Part shown: positions 34,556 through 44,272 of the stretch, piece after piece
How positions within the stretch are numbered: the stretch's first letter is position 1
Layout: every line of letters begins with the position of its first letter
Source of the DNA: Methylococcaceae bacterium UBA975
Lineage (GTDB): Bacteria; Pseudomonadota; Gammaproteobacteria; Methylococcales; Cycloclasticaceae
Direction of reading: 5' to 3'
Assembly (NCBI GenBank): GCA_002292375.1
Contig: DBBV01000015.1
Span: 1-45,482, forward strand
Length of the DNA stretch: 45,482 nt
Program-made: the position numbers and the translations under genes
Notes under the pieces: generated by a model
The model's input: the letters and a program-made list of their open reading frames with translations, nothing else
What the model was told of the DNA's origin: nothing
The model's database searches: none

Positions 34556-36643
34556 ATGATTAAGCGAACCGTTTTATCCATAAACTATAGCAATAAGGAC
34601 CATGCTCTTATCACTCAGCTGTTAACGAAGAGTAATCCCGACGTTATATTAAAAACCATCTCATCTAGCGAACTTGAGTCGCTCGATGAAGCGTTGTCTA
34701 AAACCAACTTAATTCTTTTGATGTTCAGCGCTGTTACTGAAGAAAACAAAACCTTGCTAAGGCAAGTAAAAAGGCAGTTTACACACCTGCCGATAATAGT
34801 AACTACTCAGCACGACACACAGATAAGCGATGTCCTTGATTCAAGCATTGACGACGGTAATATTATAGATGCACGTCCCTTACGCCCTGCATCGTTGGTC
34901 GTCAAGTCCATTAATAGAGAGCTATCCTCACAGCATAATAAATACTTATATCACCAAATAAACTCTTTATATAAAAATGAAAAATATCGCTTTGATGCTT
35001 TTTTAAAGCACACCGAAGATGGTGTGGCGCTTATTCACGATGGCAAATACCTGTCGACAAATAACGCTTACAAACGCTTATTTAAAATCCCTTCAGATAC
35101 CCTTATGGCTGATTCACCGGTATTGGAATTTAGCTCGTCGGCCACTTGGCCAACCGAAGCGACTTTGAGCACTAAAAAGCTCAATACATCATTAGAGTCC
35201 TTACCTGATGAAACCATTTTTTCTGCCTTAATCCAAACGCGAGAAAATGATTCTTTTGTCACCACCCTATACAAGACACATTGCTTTGTTGACGACCAAC
35301 TGTGCACTCAAATTCTCATTCATAACCCCGATGCATGGAGCAATATTGACAAAGGCTTCACCGATTTAAGAACCTTTGACCATGAAACTGGTTTGTACAA
35401 CAAACGGTTTACGCTCGAAATAATACAAAAAGAATTATCAAAAAACGAGTCCCATGGCTCCTTGGCCATCATTCTGATTGATGATTTTCGCAATGTACGT
35501 GACCAGCATGAATTAGATTATATTGACGATGTCATACGAACAATAGCAGCCATCATCAATAAAACATCTAATGAAAAAGACATCCTTGCGCGCTACAGTG
35601 ATGCAGCCTTCACGTTATTTTCAACCACATTAAGTCGATCCGAATTTTTATTGAATTGCCAAATGATTCTTACTGATGTATCTAACACTCTATTTGGTAA
35701 CGACAAACAATACCGAAAATTATCTTTAAGCACCGGTGTCAGTTTTATTAGCAATCGAGTAACGACTGCAGAACAGCTGGTATCTCAGGCTGACAAAGCA
35801 TGTGACAAAGCAAATTCAATGGGCGGCAACCAAATACACGTATTCGATTCAGTGACCACACCCTTAACTGTTATCATCGACGAAGAAAAAAATACCCATT
35901 TAATTCAATCCGCAATTGAACACAATAGATTCCATGCTTTATATCAACCGATTGTTGATTTATCAGAAAAAGACACTGAAAATTATGCTGTATTATTACG
36001 GATCGTTGACGAGAAGAACGTTCATATACCACCCGATAACTTTATTTTAACGGCCGAGAAAACGGGGCTTATCAGCTATTTAGACGAATGGGTTATTAAA
36101 AACAGCATCAAACAAATCAAAGAAGCCATGCGGCAAGGCGTAAAAAGAAAATTTTTTATTACACTATCCAATGTAACGTATAGAAATGAAGTATTTATAG
36201 AGAACTTGGTTAAAGAAATTAAGCAAGCCAATATTGACGCCAGCTTATTAGTGTTCCAAATTAACTTTACTGACGTTAAAAGTGACCCGACTGTGTTGAA
36301 AAACTTCGTCAACGTCATAAAGAAAGAGTGCCATTGTCAAATTGCATTCGATCAAATCGGCTTTAGCCAAATAACCGATAGCACTCTCAAAGAATACAGT
36401 GTTGATTACGTAAAAATTGACGGTACATTTAGCCAAAACTTATTAAACAATGACGCCTCTCAATCGACCATTCAAAACATCTTGGCTGTCACCCAAAGAA
36501 ATAACGTTAAAACAATCGCCAAATCTGTTGAAAACGCCAATACTCTAGCCCTTCTGTGGAATATTGGCGTCGATGCGGTACAGGGGTATTTTCTTCAGAA
36601 ACCCTCTGCCAGCATGCATTTTGATTTTGATTTAGACCATTAA
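34556..36643 (+). CDS. FimX-like protein: REC-like, PAS, degenerate GGDEF and degenerate EAL domains
   Basis: A 695-residue protein. An N-terminal receiver-like domain (1-122) lacks a clear phosphorylatable Asp. A PAS domain (about 145-260) follows. The GGDEF domain (about 270-435) has YSDAAF (347-352) in place of GGDEF, and the EAL domain (about 445-690) has YAVLLR (477-482) in place of EALLR and DQ (599-600) in place of the metal-binding DD pair. Both catalytic sites are lost, as in FimX of Pseudomonas, a c-di-GMP receptor that controls type IV pili. The VDYVKIDGTF segment is retained. A receptor rather than an enzyme is the best reading. Confidence 0.85.
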   Translation: MIKRTVLSINYSNKDHALITQLLTKSNPDVILKTISSSELESLDEALSKTNLILLMFSAVTEENKTLLRQVKRQFTHLPIIVTTQHDTQISDVLDSSIDDGNIIDARPLRPASLVVKSINRELSSQHNKYLYHQINSLYKNEKYRFDAFLKHTEDGVALIHDGKYLSTNNAYKRLFKIPSDTLMADSPVLEFSSSATWPTEATLSTKKLNTSLESLPDETIFSALIQTRENDSFVTTLYKTHCFVDDQLCTQILIHNPDAWSNIDKGFTDLRTFDHETGLYNKRFTLEIIQKELSKNESHGSLAIILIDDFRNVRDQHELDYIDDVIRTIAAIINKTSNEKDILARYSDAAFTLFSTTLSRSEFLLNCQMILTDVSNTLFGNDKQYRKLSLSTGVSFISNRVTTAEQLVSQADKACDKANSMGGNQIHVFDSVTTPLTVIIDEEKNTHLIQSAIEHNRFHALYQPIVDLSEKDTENYAVLLRIVDEKNVHIPPDNFILTAEKTGLISYLDEWVIKNSIKQIKEAMRQGVKRKFFITLSNVTYRNEVFIENLVKEIKQANIDASLLVFQINFTDVKSDPTVLKNFVNVIKKECHCQIAFDQIGFSQITDSTLKEYSVDYVKIDGTFSQNLLNNDASQSTIQNILAVTQRNNVKTIAKSVENANTLALLWNIGVDAVQGYFLQKPSASMHFDFDLDH

Positions 36644-37539
36644 TTATCATTAGCGACGCCATGTGGCACATGCCCGGTAGCGACGTGTTGATTAGCTGAT
36701 TCGCAATGACTTGCCTGATCATCAAAGAAGATATCAGCACCAAACGACTTTAAAAACTCACCTTTTTGTAAACCGCCTAAAAATAACGCTTCATCAATTC
36801 TAATATCCCACGAACGTAATGTCCGTACTACGCGCTCATGAGCTGGTGCAGAGCGGGCGGTTACCAAGGCTGTTCTGACTGGCGAGGTTTGTTCAGCAAA
36901 GTGACTCTGCAGGTTATGCAAGGCTGACAAAAAAGACTTAAATGGCCCACCTGACATAGGCTCTCTTGCGGTTTGTTGTTCGTTTTCGGTGAACGCATCC
37001 AAACCTTTTTCCTTGTAAATTCGCTCTGATTCATCCGAAAAAATAACCGCATCCCCATCAAAAGCAATACGTAATTGCTCATGCGCTAAGCCACTGCCTT
37101 TACCCGATAAAATGGTCGCGGCTGCATACCCCGCTTCCAATGCCTTGCGAACATCACTAGGGGATGTTGATAAAAAAAGGTCTACCTCAAAAGCAGAAAT
37201 GTACGCAAAGGGGGTTTCCCCACTGGTAAAGGCTGCCCGCTTTATATCCAAATCATGCTCATGAATTGAATTAAACACCCGTAAGCCGGTATCGGCACTG
37301 TTTCGCGATAATAGAATCACTTCAACGAGTGATTCAGATAAGTGCCTGTTTAAACCCAATAACTTTTTAACCAGAGGATAAGCTACACCAGGCTCAAGCA
37401 CATCATCCTCACGGGCAATTTGATAATTACAATAAGCCTCTTTGCCTTCCGTTTCAAAAACCCTGTTCGACTCAACTAAGTCGAACAACGCCATTGATGA
37501 AATACCAACCGTTAATTTCTTTTCTTTTGTTTTTTGCAT
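36640..37539 (-). CDS. Cytosolic 5'-nucleotidase (PF06189 type)
   Basis: A 299-residue protein with LTVGISSMALFDLVESN (9-25), an Asp near the start, VEVILLSRNSADTGLRVF (about 72-89), TSGETPFAYISAF, LFLSTSPSDVRKA, IAFDGDAVIFSDESE (about 158-172), VTARSAPAHERVVRTLRSW, and a C-terminal DIFFDDQASHC. This matches the 5'-nucleotidase family related to mammalian NT5C1, which dephosphorylates nucleoside monophosphates. It converges with the FimX-like gene by a 4-base overlap. The substrate is not determinable here. Confidence 0.85.
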   Translation of the reverse strand: MQKTKEKKLTVGISSMALFDLVESNRVFETEGKEAYCNYQIAREDDVLEPGVAYPLVKKLLGLNRHLSESLVEVILLSRNSADTGLRVFNSIHEHDLDIKRAAFTSGETPFAYISAFEVDLFLSTSPSDVRKALEAGYAAATILSGKGSGLAHEQLRIAFDGDAVIFSDESERIYKEKGLDAFTENEQQTAREPMSGGPFKSFLSALHNLQSHFAEQTSPVRTALVTARSAPAHERVVRTLRSWDIRIDEALFLGGLQKGEFLKSFGADIFFDDQASHCESANQHVATGHVPHGVANDN

Positions 37540-37602
37540 TAGTGTGTATTTGAGTCTTTATTAAGCAACAATATAGTAAATCATTTATATAAAAAGCGCG
37601 CC

Positions 37603-38793
37603 TTACAAAGGATTAAACTCATCAAGCTCAACCTTTACAGGTTGATTATCACCTCTTTCGACCCACAGCCATGTTAAGAAAAAAGCGATGGCACTCATTA
37701 AAAAAGCGGCACTAAACGCTCCTGTTTCACCCAGATCTTCCCATAATAAACCTGCTACAAAAACACCTAACATACCGCCAGCGCCATAGCCTACGCTACT
37801 GTAAAAAGCTTGCCCTTTGTCTTGTTGATGTCCCTGGAAATAACGGTGTGTTAAATGAATACACACGACGTGAAAAGAGCCGAACGATGCGGCATGCAAC
37901 AACTGTGCGATCAATAAGGCGACTAGACTACTTGATAACCAACCGATCATTAACCATCGGATCATCGTTAAAAAAATACTCATTAACATAACCAAACGTA
38001 AAGAAACCCGTTTAAAAACATGCTTTATGACGATAAAAAGGACAATTTCCGCGATCACACCTAGTGCCCAAAATTGTCCAATTTGTGTCTCGTTGTAACC
38101 TAGATTATCCAGTAAGATTGAGTAAAAAACATAGTATGGGCCGTGTGAAGCCTGAACCAAAAACACTACGATAAAGAAAACGATTACTTTTTTTTGCCTA
38201 ACAATTGAGATAATGGAGTTATTTTGACCTTGTTGTACGGGTATTTGTTTTTCTTTTAGCGACAAGCTTGACAGCAAAATAGCTAACAAGCAGAGACTCA
38301 CTAACCATGGCCACAATGATAGCTCGACGACATCTAAGATAAACCCCGTTCCAGCTACCGTCGCGATAAACCCCAAGGAACCCCATAGTCGTATATCACT
38401 ATAAGCGTGTGTATTCGCCCCTAGTTTTGTTAATGTGATCGATTCGAATTGCGGCAGCATAGCATTCCAAAAAAAACTAAAAGCAAAGGTAATGACTAGC
38501 ACCCAATAAAAGGTCTGCTCGATTAATAAAAAGCTAAAACTCAACACCGTCAATAAAGCGGCCAGCTGGACAAGGTGCATTCTGTTATTAAAACGCGCCG
38601 ACAGTGCGGCTAACAGGCTGGGGGCAACCAATTTTGTCCCTTGCATTACAGCAAAAACCAGCCCAACTTGCGCCGCTAAAAAGCCTAATGAATGCAAATA
38701 CAAACCAAAATAAGGTATTAAGGCCCCGAGTGACGCAAAGTAAAAAAAATAGACACTAGACAACCGCCAATAAGGCAATTTTTGAGTACTCAA
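37603..38793 (-). CDS. MFS transporter, HcaT-like
   Basis: A 396-residue membrane protein with about twelve helices. The N-terminal WRLSSVYFFYFASLGALIPYFGLYLHSLG block and the QFESITLTKLG, YSDIRLWGSLGFI segment are typical of the MFS_1-like/HcaT group (phenylpropionate or nucleoside-type transporters). The specificity is unknown. It lies 36 bases after aroC on the same strand, the common prmB-aroC-MFS order of gammaproteobacteria. Confidence 0.88.
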   Translation of the reverse strand: MSTQKLPYWRLSSVYFFYFASLGALIPYFGLYLHSLGFLAAQVGLVFAVMQGTKLVAPSLLAALSARFNNRMHLVQLAALLTVLSFSFLLIEQTFYWVLVITFAFSFFWNAMLPQFESITLTKLGANTHAYSDIRLWGSLGFIATVAGTGFILDVVELSLWPWLVSLCLLAILLSSLSLKEKQIPVQQGQNNSIISIVRQKKVIVFFIVVFLVQASHGPYYVFYSILLDNLGYNETQIGQFWALGVIAEIVLFIVIKHVFKRVSLRLVMLMSIFLTMIRWLMIGWLSSSLVALLIAQLLHAASFGSFHVVCIHLTHRYFQGHQQDKGQAFYSSVGYGAGGMLGVFVAGLLWEDLGETGAFSAAFLMSAIAFFLTWLWVERGDNQPVKVELDEFNPL

Positions 38794-38829
38794 TTGATTA
38801 GGTTTTATTAAAAATACATAGGCCGTAGG

Positions 38830-39930
38830 TTAATCATTACCGGCAGGTATCACAGGCACAGATGAACGCACATCAGCATTTTGAGCTCGATGCCTGAGTA
38901 AGTGATCCATTAAAACAATTGCCACCATCGCTTCTGCGATAGGCGTCGCTCTAATGCCAACACAAGGGTCGTGTCGGCCCTTTGTTACCACTTCGATGGC
39001 GTGTCCCGCCGTATCGACCGAACGCCCGGCTAAACGCAAACTAGAGGTGGGTTTAAGTGCCATACTGACAGAGATCGTCTGCCCCGTTGAAATCCCGCCC
39101 AAGATACCGCCTGCATGATTACTTAAAAACCCAGTCGGGGTTATTTCATCACGAAACTCGGTACCCAGTGCAGTAACACAGGCAAAACCGCCGCCTATTT
39201 CGACACCTTTAACCGCATTAATACTCATCAATGCATGGGCTAACTCGGCATCCAAACGATCAAATATAGGCTCACCTAAACCAACTGGAACCCCCGTTGC
39301 ATTAACATTAATACGCGCACCCACAGAGTCGCCTGATTTTCTTAAAGCGTCCATATAAGCTTCTAATTCACTCACTTTATCGGGTTGCGGGCAAAAGAAT
39401 GGATTTTGATGGACACTGTCCATATCAACAGGTTCAAGCGTAATCGGGCCTAACTGGGCTAGGTAGCCTTTAATCTCTATAGCGAGCTTTTCACGTAAAT
39501 ACTTTTTAGCGATGCCGCCCGCTGCTACGCGCATGGCCGTTTCACGTGCTGACGATCGACCACCACCACGGTAATCACGAAAACCGTACTTTTGATGATA
39601 GCTATAATCAGCGTGACCCGGTCGAAAACTCTCTTTAATATTTGAATAATCTTTAGACCGTTGATCGGTGTTTTCAATCATCAAAGCAATGGGTGTACCC
39701 GTTGTTTTGCCTTCAAAAACACCGGATAAAATTTTAACTTGATCGGCTTCGCGACGTTGCGTGGTATGCCTAGATGTACCCGGTTTTCTTAAGTCTAGGT
39801 CGCCTTGTAAGTCAGCCTCACATAAAGCTAGCCCAGGAGGGCAACCATCAACTATACAACCAATAGCAACACCATGGCTTTCGCCAAAGCTCGTAACCGA
39901 AAAAGATTTACCGAATGTGTTTCCTGACAT
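38830..39930 (-). CDS. aroC: Chorismate synthase
   Basis: A 366-residue FMN-dependent enzyme that forms chorismate. Blocks seen are GESHGVAIGCIVDGCPPG (17-34), TSRHTTQRREAD, RPGHADYSYHQKYG, DYRGGGRSSARETAMRVAAGGIAKK, and GRHDPCVGIRATPIAEAM, all standard. The ribosome site AAGGTAACT precedes the ATG. It follows prmB by 20 bases and is probably co-transcribed with it. Confidence 0.96.
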   Translation of the reverse strand: MSGNTFGKSFSVTSFGESHGVAIGCIVDGCPPGLALCEADLQGDLDLRKPGTSRHTTQRREADQVKILSGVFEGKTTGTPIALMIENTDQRSKDYSNIKESFRPGHADYSYHQKYGFRDYRGGGRSSARETAMRVAAGGIAKKYLREKLAIEIKGYLAQLGPITLEPVDMDSVHQNPFFCPQPDKVSELEAYMDALRKSGDSVGARINVNATGVPVGLGEPIFDRLDAELAHALMSINAVKGVEIGGGFACVTALGTEFRDEITPTGFLSNHAGGILGGISTGQTISVSMALKPTSSLRLAGRSVDTAGHAIEVVTKGRHDPCVGIRATPIAEAMVAIVLMDHLLRHRAQNADVRSSVPVIPAGND

Positions 39931-39950
39931 AGTTACCTTTTAACTTATCA

Positions 39951-40874
39951 TTAAGTGTTTATTTTAGCGTTAAACATAGCTTGATACTCTAGTAATTGCG
40001 ACTTCGTCAGCATAAATATACCGTGACCGCCGTTATCAAATTCTTGCCACAAAAAAGGCACCGTCGGATAACACGCCTGCAATGCCTCATCCGTATTACC
40101 CACCTCAACATACAACACCCCACCATCGTTTAGATGCTCAGCGGCGTTCGCTAAGATGTTATGTACCAGTGTTAAGCCGGTGAGGCCACCGTCCAGCCCT
40201 AATTGCGGCTCTTTGTAATACTCATCGGGCAATGTGGATAATTCATCGTGACCAACATAAGGGGGGTTAGTCACAATTAAGTCATAGCGCCGCCCGTTTA
40301 AGTTTTCAAAAAGATCCGATTGAGTCACTATGACACGCTCACTAAGCCCATGTTTTACGACATTCTTTTCTGCAACCGTTAGCGCCGGTTCGGAAATATC
40401 AGTCAATTCGACTTGAGCCTCTGGAAAATAGGTTGCACAAGCAATACCGATACAGCCGCTACCTGTACATAGGTCTAGGATTGCCTTTGTCTTTTCTCTA
40501 TTAACCCAAGGAACAAACCCATCAACAATCAACTCTGCAAACGGGGATCGTGGTATCAAGACATCATCGTTAACTAGAAAAGCCAATCCAGCAAACCATG
40601 CCTCACCTAGTAAATAAGCCGCTGGAACTTTTTCCGTCACCCGCCTGTTAAATACATTGATAATCGTATCAACCACCTCATCAGCAACAAACTCATTAAA
40701 CGAAGCGTCATTTTTCAACGGTAAGTGACCCGTTAATGTTAAAACGATATAAGCTGCTTCGTCGGTCGAATTAAATGTACCGTGCCCGTAATAAAGCGAT
40801 TCAGCATCAAAAAACTGAGCACCCTGTTCAATTAACTGCTTAATTGTAATATTTTTCTGTAATTCTATTGTCAT
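39951..40874 (-). CDS. prmB: Ribosomal protein L3 glutamine N5-methyltransferase PrmB
   Basis: 307 residues from the ATG at 40874; longer in-frame readings upstream enter the divergent HDOD gene and look non-coding. The SAM site is LDLCTGSGCIGI (about 132-143), and the catalytic motif NPPYVG (about 202-207) is the N-P-P-Y signature of glutamine methyltransferases. The N-terminal helical part with YYGHGTFNSTDEAAYIV is typical of PrmB rather than PrmC. It lies upstream of aroC. Confidence 0.93.
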   Translation of the reverse strand: MTIELQKNITIKQLIEQGAQFFDAESLYYGHGTFNSTDEAAYIVLTLTGHLPLKNDASFNEFVADEVVDTIINVFNRRVTEKVPAAYLLGEAWFAGLAFLVNDDVLIPRSPFAELIVDGFVPWVNREKTKAILDLCTGSGCIGIACATYFPEAQVELTDISEPALTVAEKNVVKHGLSERVIVTQSDLFENLNGRRYDLIVTNPPYVGHDELSTLPDEYYKEPQLGLDGGLTGLTLVHNILANAAEHLNDGGVLYVEVGNTDEALQACYPTVPFLWQEFDNGGHGIFMLTKSQLLEYQAMFNAKINT

Positions 40875-40971
40875 AAAAGCCAAGAAGGGACTATATTTAC
40901 ACCAGTACACGACACATACAGGCTTAATTCGTAATTTTAACTTAATTAGACACAAGTAAACCATAATAAAG

Positions 40972-42216
40972 ATGTCAACTAGAAACTTATCCACTGAGGA
41001 ACTCAATACCTTATTTCCTATTAGGAACTTTCCTGACAACAGCAAGTTGCACTTACAAAACATAGTAATAACTGAACAAATTGCGGCAAACACCGTGTTA
41101 TTTTCGGCCGGTAGCACGGATGACAGACAGGTTTACTTGCTCGAAGGTAAACTGCGTTTAACCTTAGATCGCAATAACGAGCGTATTGTCGAAGGCGGAC
41201 AGATGGAAGCACGCTTTCCTATAGATAACAACACGCCCCGAAAAGCTACTGCGGTAGCACTTAGCCAATTAACTATATGCTATATAGACAACTCAATGTT
41301 AAGTAGCTTTAACAAAGAATACGGCGCTAACAGTCAAGACTCTGGGTTAGATGTTAATGACGATGATGAATCCTTGTTATATAACCAACTTTATTTTGAA
41401 GTCACCCAAGAAATGCAAGCGGGCAAATTAAAGCTTCCATCCATTCCTGAAACGGCTATTAAAGTCCGTACAGCCATTACTGATGTCAATATATCCTCTG
41501 ATAAAATTGCAAAAATCGCTCAACAAGACCCCGCTATTACTGCACAATTGATAAAAGTAGCTAATAGCCCACTATTTAGGGGACGTGAAAAAATAGAAGC
41601 CTTACCCCCTGCTATTACCCGTCTTGGCTTAAAAGCTATTAGTAATTTGATTACTAGCTTTACACTTCGTATGGTTTTTACCGCTAAAACTAAAGAGATT
41701 AAAGATTTTATTTCTAAGTTATGGCTTCACAGTCGTGATGTGGCAGGAATTTGCGCCGTGATGGCAAAAAAGCTTAAAGGCTTTGATACCGATAAGGCCA
41801 TGTTAGCCGGCTTGGTCCACGATATAGGTGCCATACCCGTTTTAACTCATGCCGACAAACACCCAAATTTAATCAACAATGTTAAAGAAGTATTACAAAC
41901 ACTGGATAGTCTGACGCCCATCATTGGCAAAATGGTCCTAGAAAAGTGGAATTTTACAGAGGATTTTGTTGAAATAGCCGTTAACGCCGAAAACTGGGAG
42001 AGACAAACGGATCAGCCAGCCAATTACACTGACCTTGTCATTGTTGCACAATTATTAAGCTATAGAAACACGCCCGATCGGGACAAATACCCTGAAGCAT
42101 CCAGTGTGCCGTCATACGCAAGACTGAGCAAATTATTAAAAGACCCGAGTGATTCCATTGATGTTTTGGTAAGCGCGCCAGAAGAGTTGACTAACATAAA
42201 ACAATTATTTAATTAA
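40972..42216 (+). CDS. Cyclic-nucleotide-binding-like domain fused to HDOD domain
   Basis: A 414-residue protein. Residues about 25-115 resemble a cNMP-binding beta barrel (ANTVLFSAGSTDDRQVYLLEGKL), though the phosphate-binding cassette is not clear. Residues about 148-345 form an HDOD domain (LPSIPETAIKVR, IAQQDPAITAQLIKVANSPLF, AITRLGLKAISNL, and LVHDIGAIP with H283-D284). HDOD proteins usually act as signalling scaffolds, not phosphodiesterases. It precedes the FliK-like gene by 15 bases. The domain calls are good; ligand and role are unknown. Confidence 0.8.
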   Translation: MSTRNLSTEELNTLFPIRNFPDNSKLHLQNIVITEQIAANTVLFSAGSTDDRQVYLLEGKLRLTLDRNNERIVEGGQMEARFPIDNNTPRKATAVALSQLTICYIDNSMLSSFNKEYGANSQDSGLDVNDDDESLLYNQLYFEVTQEMQAGKLKLPSIPETAIKVRTAITDVNISSDKIAKIAQQDPAITAQLIKVANSPLFRGREKIEALPPAITRLGLKAISNLITSFTLRMVFTAKTKEIKDFISKLWLHSRDVAGICAVMAKKLKGFDTDKAMLAGLVHDIGAIPVLTHADKHPNLINNVKEVLQTLDSLTPIIGKMVLEKWNFTEDFVEIAVNAENWERQTDQPANYTDLVIVAQLLSYRNTPDRDKYPEASSVPSYARLSKLLKDPSDSIDVLVSAPEELTNIKQLFN

Positions 42217-42231
42217 AATAACGCCACCTTT

Positions 42232-43590
42232 TTGGAAATTCCTAAGCACCATATTAGCCCCGTAACCGACTCTAATAAAGCAGCCCTAGGTCTTAATAAA
42301 ATTCAAACTGGGCAAGTGTTATACGCAAGAGTAATCGAACAATTACCGACTAAAAACGAGGTGCTCATCCGTTTAGGAGAACACACCTTAGTCGCCAAAA
42401 GCGACATTCAACATACCGTTGGGCAAACACTCAAGGTTTTAGTGGAAAAAACAGCCCATGAGCTTATTTTAAAAATCCCCTTACCGGCCACGCGAGAAGA
42501 CACTATAAGTTCATCTCTGCGTCAACTTTTGCCCAAACAAAACCCTGTTGGGGATTTTCAACCACCCCTACAACAACTATTGACTAGCATTAACAAGCTA
42601 TCTAATAGCGCAACAACCTCACAAACCGCCGCCACCGCACCTCAGTTATCACAGTTGAAAACTCTTTCTATAGATTTGCTCAACTCCCTACCTAGCAGGG
42701 ATGTTTTAGCAAGTAGCCAAGGACTAAAGAGCGCTATTCAGAATTCGGGGGTATTTTTAGAACCTAGGTTAGCGCAAATTGTTTCGAATTTAAAAATAGC
42801 CTTAAGCACTTCATCAGAGGGCTCTAAAGTAACACTTAAACCAGGCGACGCTAAGCCCTCCATTGAGCCAAGCGCATTAAATAAAGCTGTCAGCGCAACG
42901 GATACCGCTGTTTCTCGGGTAGATTTAAAAGCCAATTTAATTAAATTAATCCAATTGCTCCAATCTTGGCCCAGACAAACACCTACACAGCTAGCACAAC
43001 AACAGACTAACACTCAAACGACCACCCTCAATAAAACCTTGGACACCTTGTCGACTCAAAACCAGTTAGTGATGCAAACACAAAACCTTAACCCACGCAT
43101 CATTGCACCCGCTCTGGATAAACAATTTAACGAATTAATTCTAAAGGCTGAGGGCGCTTTAGCAAAAATAACACTGAATCAATTAACTGCCGTAAATCCA
43201 GAGACTTCAGCTACTCGACAATCATGGCAACTAGAGATCCCATATTTTAACCAGCACCTTACAGAAAGCATTTTTTTAACTATAGAACGAGAAACAAGTT
43301 CAAAAAAAAAGCAATCAGCGGAACAGGTATGGACTGTTTCCATTGAGATGCACCCACCAAAACTTGGTTTAATAAAAAGCAAAATAACACTGTGTAATAA
43401 TAAAATTAATTCGAATTTTTGGACCGAAAATCCTGCTACCAGGACGCTTATTCAAGATCATTTAGCGCTATTAAAAGATCAATTCAAACGGGTCGACTTA
43501 GAAACCGAAAGTATTCAAATCCTCAGTGGCCCAGGTCCAACTATCCAGCCGGTTAAGTCCTCTGTTTTTATTTTTAATGAAAAAGCCTAA
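42232..43590 (+). CDS. FliK-like flagellar hook-length control-related protein
   Basis: A 452-residue Gln/Ser/Thr-rich protein. A short N-terminal fold with GQVLYARVIEQLPTKNEVLI and a TLKVLVEKT segment, a long low-complexity middle (about 90-300), and a folded C-terminus (about 330-435; WQLEIPYF, WTVSIEMHPPKLGLIKSKITL) give the layout of FliK proteins. The start is a TTG at 42232 without a clear ribosome site; coupling to the upstream gene is likely. The following gene starts within its stop (TAATG) and resembles the FlhB tail, the partner of FliK in flagellar export switching. Confidence 0.7.
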   Translation: MEIPKHHISPVTDSNKAALGLNKIQTGQVLYARVIEQLPTKNEVLIRLGEHTLVAKSDIQHTVGQTLKVLVEKTAHELILKIPLPATREDTISSSLRQLLPKQNPVGDFQPPLQQLLTSINKLSNSATTSQTAATAPQLSQLKTLSIDLLNSLPSRDVLASSQGLKSAIQNSGVFLEPRLAQIVSNLKIALSTSSEGSKVTLKPGDAKPSIEPSALNKAVSATDTAVSRVDLKANLIKLIQLLQSWPRQTPTQLAQQQTNTQTTTLNKTLDTLSTQNQLVMQTQNLNPRIIAPALDKQFNELILKAEGALAKITLNQLTAVNPETSATRQSWQLEIPYFNQHLTESIFLTIERETSSKKKQSAEQVWTVSIEMHPPKLGLIKSKITLCNNKINSNFWTENPATRTLIQDHLALLKDQFKRVDLETESIQILSGPGPTIQPVKSSVFIFNEKA

Positions 43591-43883
43591 TGAACGATAT
43601 TATTAACCCAAGCGACATGGTTGTCGCCTTAAAGTATGATGGTAAAAACACACCTACCGTTACCGCTAAAGGCCGTGGGGATATTGCTCAACAAATTATC
43701 GATATTGCCGTAGCCAATAATATCCCGTTAGATACAAACCCAGAGTTGGTGAAACTATTAAGCAGTATTCCACTAGGGGACGAAATACCTGAGTCCCTAT
43801 TTATTGCAGTCGCTGAAGTCATTGCTTTTGCTTATTTACTATCAGATAAAACACCTGATAACTTTAACGCACCTGATACTTAA
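43590..43883 (+). CDS. Stand-alone FlhB cytoplasmic-domain homologue (EscU/YscU/HrcU-like)
   Basis: A 97-residue protein matching the C-terminal cytoplasmic part of FlhB: VVALKYDGKNTPTVTAKGRGD then NNIPLDTNPELVKLLSSIPLGDEIPESLF and VAEVIAFAYLL. There is no membrane part. At the autocleavage position it reads NPSD (6-9) in place of NPTH, so self-cleavage is doubtful. Such small FlhB-like proteins occur in many flagellated bacteria. It overlaps the FliK-like gene (TAATG) and converges with the DUF2802 gene by 4 bases. Confidence 0.85.
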   Translation: MNDIINPSDMVVALKYDGKNTPTVTAKGRGDIAQQIIDIAVANNIPLDTNPELVKLLSSIPLGDEIPESLFIAVAEVIAFAYLLSDKTPDNFNAPDT

Positions 43884-44272
43884 GGCTTATGAAGTCGGAT
43901 AAGAAGTTCAGCCTCATCACTTGTTAAATGGCATTTTTCAACAATTTCTGCGACATTAGCACCTTTTTTCGCCAACTCGATAGCTTGTTGAAATTCTTGT
44001 AAGTTTTCAAACGCATCGTTTGTTTCCAATTCTTCTACACGTTCGACCAATTCCCTAATACGACGCTCCATTTTGCCTATCCGCTCATCAACACCTAAAC
44101 CACCCGCGCACAGCACCGACAAGTCTTGCTGTATCGATTCAAGCTTTTTATTGTCAATGGCAGCAAGCCTGTCAGCATGATGTCTGAATTTACGGTATTT
44201 ATTAAGAAAAACCAGCCCTAAAACTACTATTGATACGAGCAAAGCCACCAAAAGTAAAAGATAAATTTCCAT
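43880..44272 (-). CDS. DUF2802 membrane-anchored coiled-coil protein
   Basis: 130 residues: an N-terminal membrane helix (LLLLVALLVSIVVLGLVFL), a basic patch, a coiled coil (about 45-95, with KMERRIRELVERVEELE), and a small helix-turn-helix-like end (AIELAKKGANVAEIVEKC then SDEAELL). This is the DUF2802 family, regularly found next to cheW in polar-flagellate chemotaxis clusters, of unknown role. Its ATG overlaps the stop of the small upstream gene. Confidence 0.85.
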   Translation of the reverse strand: MEIYLLLLVALLVSIVVLGLVFLNKYRKFRHHADRLAAIDNKKLESIQQDLSVLCAGGLGVDERIGKMERRIRELVERVEELETNDAFENLQEFQQAIELAKKGANVAEIVEKCHLTSDEAELLIRLHKP

